The position numbers and the translations under genes are program-made. From assembly GCF_026151205.1 (NCBI RefSeq), contig NC_087078.1:12693118-12757117 (forward strand): a stretch of DNA of 64,000 nt. Reading direction: 5' to 3'. Shown here piece by piece: positions 12,840 through 24,105 of the stretch (positions are counted from its first letter, which is position 1; each line of letters opens with the position of its first letter). Under the pieces are notes generated by a model. It saw only the letters and a program-made list of their open reading frames with translations. It was not told the DNA's origin and did not search any database. The DNA is from Bolinopsis microptera (Eukaryota > Ctenophora > Tentaculata > Lobata > Bolinopsidae).

Positions 12840-14374
12840 CTTATAAGCACGAACTTGCTTCAAACTGGATAAAGTTGTTATTGTATTGAGGGTCGTTATT
12901 TGAACACTTTACAATGTGGTTAATAGTCTCGGGTCTTATTTGACGCTCTTAAGATGTGGTCAAATATGAAACTTATAAATCTCCATTACGCTTAAATTCA
13001 TACATGAAACTTGAAAGCTAGTTTAATCTATTTTAATTTACTTTTCGGTTGCAGGAGGAGGTGTCTAGCAAAGAATTGTAAACCGAAATTGTAAAAATGT
13101 CGCTTTATGTCCGCGCGAGGTTTATTTCTCAGAATTGATAAAATGTCGCTATTATTTGGATCACATTTCATTAATTTTTTTTTTAAATAATAACGAAAAG
13201 TTAGTGCGTGCGCGGATTTTTTTGAACTTTAAATTGTTGACATATTGTAATTTGCTGAAGCCACTCGTTGCTCGGCGGTCAAATCGCCCGTTTCAGGGAA
13301 GCACTCCCCGGATCGAGCCACGGCGGAGGTCATTTTTTTGCATTTTAATGCTTTACTACAATTAAATTATCAGAAGCGCACCTTAGTAATACACTTCATC
13401 AGATAAATTATACTGTTCGAACTACCAGCTAGGGAAGGATTGCCTTCAAGGATTTGTCCAGGGAAGACCTCGTTCGCACTGGAAACATGTCAAATGGTAA
13501 ACGGGAGTTATCTGTAATTTTTGTTTTGTTTATGGCTAGAATTTAGAATTAGGATCAATATGATAAGGATCAGAGTTAATACCTGCTAGGATTATAAGTC
13601 ACTTTCTTACAGTTGAAGAGGTCACTTTTTCAAAACTTTAAATTAAGACAATTGGCTCGGAACTTCTATCCTTATAGATTCATCACTTTCAGTTATAACT
13701 ACGGTGTACCTGAAACCAGTTAAATAACTGTATAGAAAGGGACAACATCCACGGGAAATAACTGAACCAGATCTTCACCAGAACCATATACCGTTCAATA
13801 AAATTAAAACCATTTGATAAGGTTTGAGTCGAACTTTTTTTGTGTCTGCTAAAAGATATTCTTGGAATACAAGAATAAAGGAATTATAAATTTCAAATCT
13901 AACAGGTCATTGCAACAGCAACTGTCAAGATAATAAAAATAATAAAAATACTCGCCCCTGTCCTATAATAATCGACATCTTGATTGACTTCACTACACCA
14001 GACAGTATTGATTATCTATGTAAACTCGCGCACGCACCTACCTTTTTGCATTATTTAGAATCAAATTTGACCGCATAATCATGTTTTTTGAAAAGCGACA
14101 TTTTTACTGTATTATTTTGAGAGAAAACATCTACTGGGTTGCAGAATTTATATCGGAAATTGTACGGAGCAAAGAAGCAATTTTTATACAAAAATTGTGC
14201 AATTACATTTACTGTGACAGCGCGCGCTAGGCCGAAGCGCGCGTGGTTGAGTGAATATATATATAATGGTCAATATTGATTGCGCGCCTTCATATCGTTC
14301 GCCTATCCGGTCACCCAATATATTTAAACTTGCATTATCCATGGATATGGCATCCGGATAAGTAGGTGGAGTGC
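12840..14374. other. Unassigned noncoding stretch
   Basis: AT-rich, no recognisable gene. A small GC hairpin (CGCGCGC..GCGCGCG) lies near 14,221-14,243. Confidence 0.4.
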
Positions 14375-14496
14375 ATGCCAAAGGAACTAAGATCTTTCCG
14401 TGAGTCCAAAAACAATGAGCACATCATTGGGCGGGGACGACTGTCGAAGACGCGGAAACTATTAAAGACCGTCCCACCCTTTCCAATACTCCCTAG
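14375..14496 (+). CDS. Candidate first coding exon, unknown protein
   Basis: An ATG at 14,375 opens about 40 codons of mixed, non-repetitive composition (starting MPKELRSFRESKNNEHIIGR). The frame reaches CCTAG followed by GTGAGG, a good donor, and would leave in phase 2. No domain is recognised and no downstream exon was identified. The frame closes with TGA at the donor if unspliced, so this is only a plausible exon. Confidence 0.25.
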
Positions 14497-17400
14497 GTGA
14501 GGCTATATCGATTAGACACCACTTACTACACGGCCGCAATTCATTATACAGGGAAACCTGTACATTGCAAGTGTAGCTGCGGGACCACGGATATATGGAG
14601 GTTATTGCGTAGAACTTAGTTCATAGATGTAGTAGTTTTGTATTGTATGGATGTATCTGTGATGGGCTTCTTAACGATTGGGAAATTGTTGGAAGATCTG
14701 TGTGGCCTTCTTTTCTGGAAGCCACATTAGTCCAGTCACGAAACAGAGTTTGGAGGTGCGGAAACTGATGAGATGCCTCCTTTGATATGGGTGATGTCGT
14801 TGGAACTGACATCTAGGTCACCCCGAATTGTACTTTTCATATGTCAGGGCAGTTCCAGAATTGACGAGATGCTACACATTCCTTATACAGACATAACATT
14901 TTAAAAATAAACACACCTTATTAAATCAAAAGTAAATTTAATCAAAGAAAGTTGAACGAACATAAACACAAGGAACATAAAAAGAGATTCCTCACTAGGG
15001 TGTTAATCAAACGGATATAATTCAGCTTCTCAGCTGACCAATTTGACAGGATGAATATATGGATTTAGCCCTTCTGTAATGTTCTAAAAAATCAAAGTTC
15101 TTCCCAATTATACTTTACTTGATTGATAACAGAAGAAAGTTTTGATAAGACCATTTTGAAGGATCTTAAATATCTAGGGATGTTTCATCTGAAGTTGGTT
15201 CAGATCCAGTTAACGATCATTGTGCTACCTGTAACAGTAATCTATTAATTTGGGTAAGATAATACCAAAATAAGAATATCTTTGTATTTGTAACGTAAAA
15301 TTCGTTCTAATAAAGCACCCATCTTGAATCACTAACACGTATCTAGTTAGACCCTGTGTATACCTAGTACCTAATGTTATGGTTATAATGGTTCAATAAT
15401 AGAATTTCAGGTCTTGTCAAATTACCTATGTCTAAATCATATGCATTTATTGTATCTTTAAAACACTCAATCACATAATATTCACCTTGAAAATTATGCT
15501 TTCTTACATTTGGTTAATACATCTGACTTAAAAACTCAAAACTATTAAACACATTGCAATATTACCGGTATCGTAAGTAAAAAGTTTGATCAGATCCTTC
15601 TCTTACAAAAAACATGTGCGATAGTACGTTTATAGAGTTCATAAAACGTAACTCCTCTCATGCGACGTTTGGAAAGGATTCGTACTGAACTACGTGAACA
15701 CAAAAACTCCTCTTTAGATTAAATAATTTCTTTCTAACACTCATTTACATGGCAGGAAACACTGTTTAAAACATTTTGGATTTCGGGTGGATTAGGAAGA
15801 AGCTGCTGTCCATTCTGCACAAACTTGATATTGACGGTATACTGACACGAGTCATTCTATGACGAGTCATTCTATGACTTCGTGTAATTACTTATAGTTG
15901 AATTATAAGTCTTGCAAAATTGAAAAATTAAAGGCCATTTAACCAATGATCTTAACACAGTGAATGTTTGGCTCATACCATCCTACCTTTAAAATCAAAA
16001 TAGCTGCAGATGAAAGTTTGGTTGCTCGTCAATTCAACATAAGAACGTCTGAAACTTCTAGGATCAAAACATGCAGGCTCGGGTATAATATCTCATTAAT
16101 CTTACAATGAATAACGATAAAAAATATTTCATAAAATAGAAGTGTTTAAGAACGATCGATTTCAGCTGGTGTCCGCTTAAAACATGATTTTCCCAGGCCC
16201 CAGGCTCTTTGGAAAGTTAAACAACTATATATTGGGAGGACATGGTTGTGAAAACAGATTCCTTAGATCTACCTTTAAACTGTTATAATTTTCAAACATT
16301 TGTTTAAATCTATATAAAGTGAAATATAAAACTAAACTTATACATAATATTCCTATTTACTTTGCCTTACAGACCGGCCCTGTCACGCATTCACAGTGTA
16401 TCTCCTGGTTATAAATTCTTATGAACAATGCGCGTCGGGGGAATTTCACGTGCACATTAACTTGTGTACATTTGATTATATTTATAATACCCAACCAGGC
16501 TACTCCTTTTGTATGATAGCTTTATATATACAGGAGTGATTTCCAGCACTTCTGGCGTCGTTTTACCCTCGAGATATGTAACCTTAAGAGAGGATATGTA
16601 TCCTCTAGCTACGTATCAACACGTTCAACAGGGTGTCGACAATATGAGTTCTCACAATCTTTAATGCGCGTTTATCTTCGGCAAACGGCCACCCAGTATT
16701 GGCGAGCCTGAAAAGCAAACTTGTTATTTTATTTTTTATAACATATCACACGAAACCTGTTCATTTAATGATTGGCATGATCAGAGTTGCAACAAAAAAA
16801 TGTGAAAACACCAAAATTTGAACCTGTGTATCTAATCACGATAAAATACAAACACACACGCTGTTTCCAGTCAATTAATATGGAAGACATAGCTAAAATT
16901 GATAAAGTGAAAGTGAAAACTAGGTGAAATCCTAACAAAAACCTGCTGAAGAGGAATGAGATTATTCCGCAGCAAGAGGTACGGGAGTGTCGAGTAGCTC
17001 ACGTTATTATGTTATTGTTGTGCGCTATGGGTGGGGAGTACGGCGTACTTACAAACGGCACGATGGGGGTTATGCGGTATTCCGATAAAACTGACGAGAA
17101 TTTTATTTCAAAGATATCTTATACAACTGTAAATGTGTGTCAATCAGTCGAAATTCTTTTAATCGTGGTATCAAGCACCGTTAAATTTTGATTTAGATAT
17201 ATTATTTAAAGAATAATAAGAATATTAACTTTGGATAGGTTATCGCTTCAAATCATCGATTCATTACGCATTGTTTCAATACTGAATCATGTGGTCCTGA
17301 TTTTGCTTTAGAAGGTATCGTTTCTGTTATTTGCTCAGATCTGATTGCATCTGGAGGAAGGAATTTACTTGTATAGAAAAAACTTTTTAGAAAATGGACC

Positions 17401-18376
17401 AGATACACTGACAAAACCGGGAATTTCAAACATTGACGTATTAATAATTAATTTATATAAACCAGATTTTTGACCGAATTCAGACTTACCCAGGTAACGA
17501 GTCGTAATTCATTAATGTTCGGGAGCAGCCATCGTATATGCTCAAAATTCCACCCGATCATTACAAGCCAATATCTCACAAATCTAATTGAACGGAGTTC
17601 TAAGACATATAAATATTTGTTAAAATTCAAATGAGTAACATCTTTTTCCATCTGTATTGCGAAGCATGTTTATCATGGTCTGAAATTGACTTTGATTCTG
17701 TTGCGTTAGGGCCTGTCCTGGTTCCGGGGAAGATGTTTCTATTGGACCCTGGCAAAATAAATTAAATATTAGTCACATTTTAAATGTGATACCTATTTCT
17801 GACCGATAAGCTTAATTCTTTGTGGTTATTCCTCTCTTTTTAGCGAGCTTAGTCCATATTCCACCTATATTGCCTTATCAGGTAGAAAATATTCACATTC
17901 CTTGTCTGTCTTTAAATGAGAAGGGTTGTTGTATCTTGTTGTTCCGGCACCAAGTCTTGTCAGTTGACAGTTGAATGTAAGTCAGTCTAAGCCGTAGTGG
18001 TCAGTTGTTCAATACACAAAAATCACTGTCAGCGCGAGCGGGTCCTCCTCCTCAAACACTCACATTGACGCTGAAAGCTGAGGAGAACAAGGAGAAGTAA
18101 AGGGTCCCTCTTGTCTGTTTCAGTGAAAGTATCTGCCCTCCCAAACCCTTAGTCCGTTGTGCGGGCTGCTGGGCATTATTACTAGGTTTTTGTATAGTTA
18201 CACAAGGGGTAGTTACTCTTACCCTGGCTGTTTTACAGGGTCACGGCTTTGACTCGTGAACATAATACGAAACAACCACAGCTACAGGATAAGTAAGGGA
18301 TAGTGAAAATAGGATAACTAATAGAAAAGTTAAAACAAACTCTCTACTTTAAGACTCATGGATAGAACAGAAAAAA
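14497..18376. other. Unassigned noncoding stretch
   Basis: AT-rich. A short ATG frame at 16,880-16,925, preceded by TTTCCAG and followed by a GTGAAA donor-like site, could be a tiny exon but is too short to support. No transposon ends or RNA genes were seen. Confidence 0.4.
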
Positions 18377-18502
18377 TTAAAATTCCATTGTTTTATCCTC
18401 AATAGAAGCACTGCCAACAGAACCCTCGAAGGAACAAGCCTCGATCTTCTGAGCTTCACTTTTTCTTCATCGTCAGGGGTTTTATCCAGCTGGTGGGTCT
18501 CC
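18377..18502 (-). CDS. NOS1AP-like locus 2: putative terminal exon
   Basis: On the minus strand, CATCTTCTCCAG (acceptor at 18,504-18,503) is followed by GGAGACCCACC. The peptide starts GDPPAG in phase with the preceding exon, then hits a stop at GGATAAAACCC. The neighbouring frame reads KTPDDEEK, and after GAAAAAG the third frame reads EAQKIEACSFEGSVGSAS to a TAA at 18,379-18,377. Each frame change falls at or beside an A-run, as in the other exons of this locus. Either small indels have broken the exon or the base calls are wrong in the A-runs. Without those slips this would be a short C-terminal tail after the PTB domain, far shorter than in vertebrate NOS1AP. Confidence 0.4.
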
Positions 18503-18669
18503 CTGGAGAAGATGTAGGAGATTATTATCCTATTTGGACATAGCAGTGATATTTAAACATGATGTTATAAGGAGTTAAAAAATAATGCAGAGAGTGATTT
18601 AAGATACCTTTTGACTTTTTTAAAATTTAGTCGAAATTAATTGAATTGCATCTGATATAAAATACTTAC

Positions 18670-18777
18670 GCTACAGGATCTTTGTCCTTGATATGTAGTG
18701 GTTTTCTTTCTGCTTTTGTATTTGTGGACCACTTCAAAAGCCGGCCCTATCGTTCGAACTACTCCTCTGAGCTGAGA
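18670..18777 (-). CDS. NOS1AP-like locus 2: exon encoding the end of the PTB domain
   Basis: A minus-strand acceptor (GCTGTTTCAG) and donor (GTAAGT from 18,669) bound 108 nt, exactly 36 codons in phase 0. The peptide begins SQLRGVVRTIGPAFEVVHKY and continues with Lys/Thr-rich residues. The VVRTIGPAFEVVHK segment is the C-terminal helix of a PTB/PID domain and matches the NOS1AP (CAPON) family far better than Numb, Dab or GULP. NOS1AP is a cytosolic adaptor that links neuronal nitric oxide synthase and small GTPases through this domain. Only C-terminal PTB exons were found on this strand. The exons that should precede them (above 19.1 kb on the minus strand) were not seen, although that sequence is of poor quality. 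Confidence 0.75.
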
Positions 18778-18935
18778 CTGAAACAGCATGACTTACAGAT
18801 TGTATAATAGCATAGCATGGTATCTAGATATTTAAAGCGTGATTGTGAATATTCTTAATACAGGGGAAAATGTTTTTTCACGAAGATCATCAAACGCCCA
18901 AACACCTGCGGTTTTACATGTTCAGGGGTAAATAC

Positions 18936-19041
18936 CTTTTTCTTGCCTTGAAAACGTCACATTTAAAGGAGTTGTCGGGTCCATCCCGCGCTATGTAGGA
19001 GATATTTTAGGTATGGGAGTCGTTTGAAACCGTAGAACACT
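18936..19041 (-). CDS. NOS1AP-like locus 2: PTB core exon with frame slips
   Basis: The acceptor CTTCCAG lies at 19,043-19,042 and the donor GTATTT from 18,935. The exon encodes VFY, then VSNDSH, then SYIARDGPDNSFKCDVFKAR, the last strands of a NOS1AP-type PTB domain, joining the next exon as KK|SQ. It does not read through. There is one extra G after the VFY codons, a TAA inside the CATACCTAAAATATC stretch, and one A too few before the donor to keep phase 0. All of these are single-base length changes in homopolymers. That fits sequencing or consensus error, or a young pseudogene. Confidence 0.65.
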
Positions 19042-20170
19042 CTGGAAGGATGAAATTCAGATCACAATCCGTTCTAACATCACAACAATTTGATACTCAA
19101 AGAATTGAAACATTCGATTGACTTCCACTTCCACATGCAGGGAATGCTGACTACTATAACAGAATGTCCTTTACTATTTACTATAGCTAAAGGATCAGCT
19201 GATAGTAACAGTTATCAAATTCTTCCTATTACTGATCGTTTGCTATGCGTTATGATTATAAATCAAGAGGCTGCATATAATGAACACTATTGACACGGGT
19301 TGCAGAGTTGAGGTCTGTACGGACCCTAGTAGTTTCAGATCCTTAGTTTAACTTTTGTCTAGAGCTGAAAGAATTTTGGAAAAACTGTAGGACACTAACG
19401 CCTTGCTCTATCATAATCAACCGTTATCTGGAGCGTGCGCGCGCGAGGTTCAAACTAAATGCTGTCAATTACTATAGCGGATGCCGAAAAAGTGCATTTT
19501 CCCACACTGAACGGCTTGCGCGCGAGAGACCTAATTTAGGTTGGTTTTGCCTCCCAAAATCAAAATAATTTACCAATTTCGTAAAAATCAAAGGTTTAAA
19601 TTTGTTTGGAAAACTGAACTGCATGGAAAAATGCGAACACAAATTGTTTGTACATATAGTTCTCTTATTGACAGGCCTAAGTCACGTCAGGATATGAGGT
19701 ATTTAGGTATGCGATCTCAAGAAAAGCAGCGAAAGTTTTTAATCAGTCAAAACAAGAAAGCATTCATGTTAAACACATTGAGGTGTTAATGAGAACTAGG
19801 TGCCCTAGGCGGTCTAGGCTGGAAAAAAGCTGAGTTACCGAGCCTTTAACAAGTTTATTACTAACATCCAGAAGGAATCTTTCATGTGGTTAAATCTTAC
19901 AAACTATGGGTTTACTTAGAAACATGAAGTAAATTGCTTTCAATCGAAAGTTTTAAATATTATTTAACATTTGTGGACGATTTCATCAAGTTCTATCATT
20001 TTGCAGCCAAAAGCATGAAAATACCCAATTACGTGTAAACGCGAGTTATAAAGAATATGCATGATAAGGAGTAAAGTTTTAATTTGATGACTAAACGTTT
20101 CAGACACTGGACACGTTAATTATCTTTAATACAATTATGTACCCTGAAAGAACTTACTTGAATATGGTAT
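19042..20170. other. Unassigned stretch upstream of NOS1AP-like locus 2
   Basis: I looked here on the minus strand for the missing upstream PTB exons and did not find them. The 82-codon plus-strand frame at 19,541-19,789 has no recognised similarity. Confidence 0.35.
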
Positions 20171-21799
20171 GTTTACTAATGTTGTATCACAAAAACTTTT
20201 AAAAAACTTGGGAAACACCAGAATAATGGGGTATGTAAAAATTGTAAGGCCCTAAGAAAAACCCGGCTAAGCTATTTAAAAATTTTAAAGGGGGTAATTT
20301 CTTTCCAAGTGAATACCCAAGCGCCTGATTTACCCTACAGTGAAATTATGAAATGGACCAAAACAGTTCCATGCCAGGGGAAAGTGGGCAACGCCTTCAT
20401 TTTGAGAAGCATTTTCTAAACCTTTTAAAATGACAAAAAAGGGAGAGAAGCTTGAGATTCATTATCTTTTCCCGGATCCCAAAAACCTTTAAAAACCCCT
20501 TCTGAAAAAGGAACAAACATCTTTGATAAAAGGCTCAAGTTAGGGAAATTTTGGGGACTTGAACGCTAAAATCAGTAAAGGGGGAGTTTTCAAAAACGAC
20601 TTAAAGAAAAATTAAAGCCCAAGAGATCCTTTGCTACCAAGTTTCACGTTTATGACCCCGGCAAAGTTCAGCGAAACCCAGCTATAAATCTCAAAGGGGG
20701 GCCTGTTCATTGGTTTGATGAAAGGGTTAGGGACAGCTAAAGGAAAAGCACCCTTTTATGAATGCGCGATAAAATTTTGACCCAAAGGTAACAAAGGGCA
20801 GCCGAAGAATTTTTTTTGAACCCATCGATTAAATTTAGTGAAAAGGCGCTGCTGACATCGGTCAGGGACCAAACATAAAAATTTCAAGGCTGGCCAACCT
20901 GTGTTGTAGGCATTTAAAAATCCCAAGAGCTTGTGCTGGCAATTTCCCAATTACCGGCGTGTATTTAAGAAGTAGATTTAAAATCAATACATGTCACAGT
21001 GGAGGCTTGCCCCCCTTAGTAAATTCCAGGCCCTGACCAATTGGTTTGGTGAGATCTGAACGATTAGGGGGAATGTGTGATGTGGTATTAAAAAAAGAGT
21101 TCAGAAAATCGGGCCCACTTCAAGAAAACAAAATTTTCAAGAAAAACAATTTTATTTGATTTTTTAAGCAGCCCAAAAAAACATATTTTATATATATAAC
21201 TGTGCAAATTTTAAACCCATAATCTTGGGGGCTTGATAGAAAGAAGTGCCCAAAAGTATATGTATTTTTTTCCCAAAAATACGTCAAATGAACCCAGGGT
21301 GATCAGATCTGAGAGTGCAGACCATAAAGTTACGCACCCCCCTTGCCTCCTGTATTTTTGGGTTGGGGAAAGAAAATTATGCAAATTTTGGTCTTTTATA
21401 CCCCAAGCCCCTTTGTTAATAGAAGTATATTGTTTTTTCTGAGTTAGTTCTTCAATAAAAACAATACAATAAAATCAATTTAAATATCAAAAACTAAACT
21501 ACAAATAAAAAATTTACAAATAAAATTTTTAATTCCCCTTGATAAAACAGTTAAATTTTTGGTTCTAATATTTAAAAATTAAACTACAAGTTGTTAAAAA
21601 AACCCAAATAGATCTAGATATTCAGTCTGTATACAATAATGATACATTTTTAAAATTTTTGTTATGTGCCGCGGCATTAGATTAAATTACTGAACTTAAA
21701 ATTTGTTTGGAGCCAAAGTTCTTTTAAGTCAGCAGCGGTTGTTTTTAATTGTGTTTTCGTTTAAATTTTTTATAAAAGTTAAGGGAAAGTTTCTAGCAA

Positions 21800-23110
21800 T
21801 TGTTTTAATTTAAAAAATTTTTTTTGAAAAATGTTCCAAACTGGCTGTTAAACAAAAAAGGTATTTGATTTTTTTAGAAAAAATAACGTTGATCGTTGCG
21901 GGGTTTAAAGTTGATAGCCCAAAAAGGGGTAGGGGCATGGTACTTGATAATTTAGAAAATTCTAAAAACTGTATTGTACAAGCTTGACCCAAAAATTTTT
22001 AAACCAAAAAAAGGGTTTTTGAAAGCTCCTTTTCAAAGTTTGGCCTAGTTTTTGCATGCCTTAGGGTTAGTTTTTTGAAATTTTTGATTGTTTTATTAGA
22101 TATGATCGAGATCCCCAAAAAGGTTCTATACAGTCTTTTGTGAAAAAAAAGACTTCTTTTGACCTTTTCTTTGGGGACAACTCCCAAAATTATAAAAAAT
22201 TTGATTGATTCAAATAAGCTTAAATTTTTAAATTGTTCAGCAGGTATCGAGTGCCGATTCTAAAGATGACCTCAGGGCCCCTCAGTTTTTTCGGAGGGAT
22301 GCAGTGAGCAGCCAGTTTAGCTTATCTTTTTAACAACCCCAAAAGGACCTGCTTTTGGGATAACCTTACCTTGGGAAATGACTAGTTTTCATCTAGCAGG
22401 GTAGAAAATGGTTGCCCCGTGCCAATTCATCATATCAGAGGCGGGTTTAAAAAGGGATGTAGCAGCATTTTAATTTGAAATAATAGATTACATTTCAATA
22501 AATCGAGACTGTTTAAGCACTGAGTTGGTTTTTTGTATGTTGCTTCTCTAAGGGCCCCGATAAAGTTTTAGTGTCATCAGCAAAAGAAACAAATTTACTT
22601 CACTTTTGAAAAACATTTTTTATATCGTTCAATACATAAAAGGGAAGGGCCCCTAGAATTGCCCCTTGAGGAAACCCCCGAATTCCACACCCTTTTTTTG
22701 TGGACATCGTTATACTCACATACTGCTTTTTTTAGAAATAGCTTTTTAGTAAAGTTATGCGGCCCCTAAACCGGGAATTAGCTTCTTAGAAAATATTGTG
22801 ATCAAGGGTGTAAAAGGGCTTTGCTCAAGAAATGAATAGCCGGGGACTTTTTTTGCTGCCGGGGTTTTTGTAACAGATCTAAAATTTTTGGGAAAGGCAG
22901 GGGCGGGAATGGCCTTTTCAAAATCCAAACTCGAGTTTTAGTAACCTTTTAGATGTGAAAAAATTTATAGACGTTTGTAAAGACCTTCTCAAAAAATTTT
23001 TTCCAAATAAAAGGTAAATTGATACGGCCGAAATTTTTCAATACATTCCTTTTTGTCTTTCTTGTAAATGGGAATAATTACCTTTTAAAAAATATTTGGA
23101 ATACCCATTT
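21800..23110 (-). pseudogene. Decayed LINE reverse transcriptase (jockey/CR1-like)
   Basis: Read on the minus strand with many frame changes, the reverse-transcriptase landmarks appear in order: EKIF.EGLYKRL and SLDFEKA (finger region, near 23,030-22,900), LDHNIFSKKL after a degraded SKAF motif (near 22,800), a GV.QG.ILGPF.F stretch (near 22,640-22,690), and the catalytic FADDTKTL (near 22,570-22,600). This is the standard motif order of an APE-type non-LTR retrotransposon. Breaks coincide with homopolymers, so some may be sequence errors. The 3' end and any endonuclease domain were not recognised. Confidence 0.6.
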
Positions 23111-23119
23111 TGTATTTTA

Positions 23120-24060
23120 AAGGCCTAAAGGGGGGATCGGGCAAAATTCATGCTAGGGCAGGGTGCACGATGAGGGCAGGAACCCATTTTGTTAGGGATG
23201 TTTTCCAACGCATTAAACGCTCTCAATGGGACGCTGCTCCCAACAACAGCATATGTTGCCCACCATTGCAAAATATTTGAGAACATACGAAAACCCAAAC
23301 AGACCTTTTGGGGCAAACAGCAAGGGGGACCCCAAGAGCTGCAAAGGGTTTCATAAAGAACAATTTTGCCAGGGTGGAACCCTTTAGCCCCACCATTATC
23401 GCCCGCCTAAAACATCTCAAACAGGTTGGTTTGCCGATGATGTGCGGCTGGAGGGAATGGGGTGTATAAGTGGGGGAAAGGGGGGGTTTTGCCTAAGGGG
23501 GACCTAAGTAGGGTTATTTTTAACCCATCAAAAAGCATTCTTATAAAGGACCCTCAATGACGCCCGGGCCAAGCATTTTTGAGATTTAAAAAAATATGCA
23601 AATAACAAATCAGCACAAGGCACTTGGTCAGTACTTGGAATTAGTGTAAGACAAAATTCCCGATAAGGTCCAAGGTGTGCAAAGACATCAAATGCTAGCT
23701 GATTTTGGGGAAATCTGAGCCTCAGCAGCCCTATTCACCTACCCGGGCATACAACACCAATGGAATTTTTTTTAAAAGGGTTTTTCCCCTCATATCTTGA
23801 AGCCAGGGGCCCTAGAAACATGAAATAAGAAAAAAGCTTCGCCAAAGATGCGGGCAGGGAGTTTCCCAGATTTGGGGGGGACGTGTTAAGGCTACCAAAT
23901 AAATTGGGAGTTGGATTGGTAACCCACGAGGAATCCACTGAGCCAGTTCCAAGCTACTCACCCCCATTAAAAAAGAAAATTTTAGTGGCCACAGGGGGGA
24001 CATGCACCCAGAAACCTCCCCAAAAATCGGGAAAGAAATGAAAAAAATTTTAAAATTTTC
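23120..24060 (+). pseudogene. Family A retroelement, reverse-transcriptase part (decayed)
   Basis: Plus-strand segments read, in order and in changing frames: MFSNALNALNGTLLP, then GDP.., then WFADDVRLEGMG (catalytic Asp pair), FNPSKS, and a C-terminal stretch with SFAKDAGREFPRFGGDVLRLP. The order (N.AFN.LNR, QGDP, W(F/Y)ADD, NPSK, then 'PARLGGL') is that of a reverse-transcriptase family I associate with sponge and cnidarian genomes. The same element continues at 26,606-27,409 after interruption by the 24.1-26.6 kb transposon. Frame breaks are numerous. Confidence 0.6.
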
Positions 24061-24105
24061 GAGCTCCAAGCCAAGTTTAAGTTATATGAAAGTGGCCCCC
24101 CAAAA

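Noticed and set aside
13255..13335. tRNA or tRNA-derived SINE suggested by GGATCGAGCCACGG
   Set aside because: No box A, no acceptor-stem pairing and no A-tail found.
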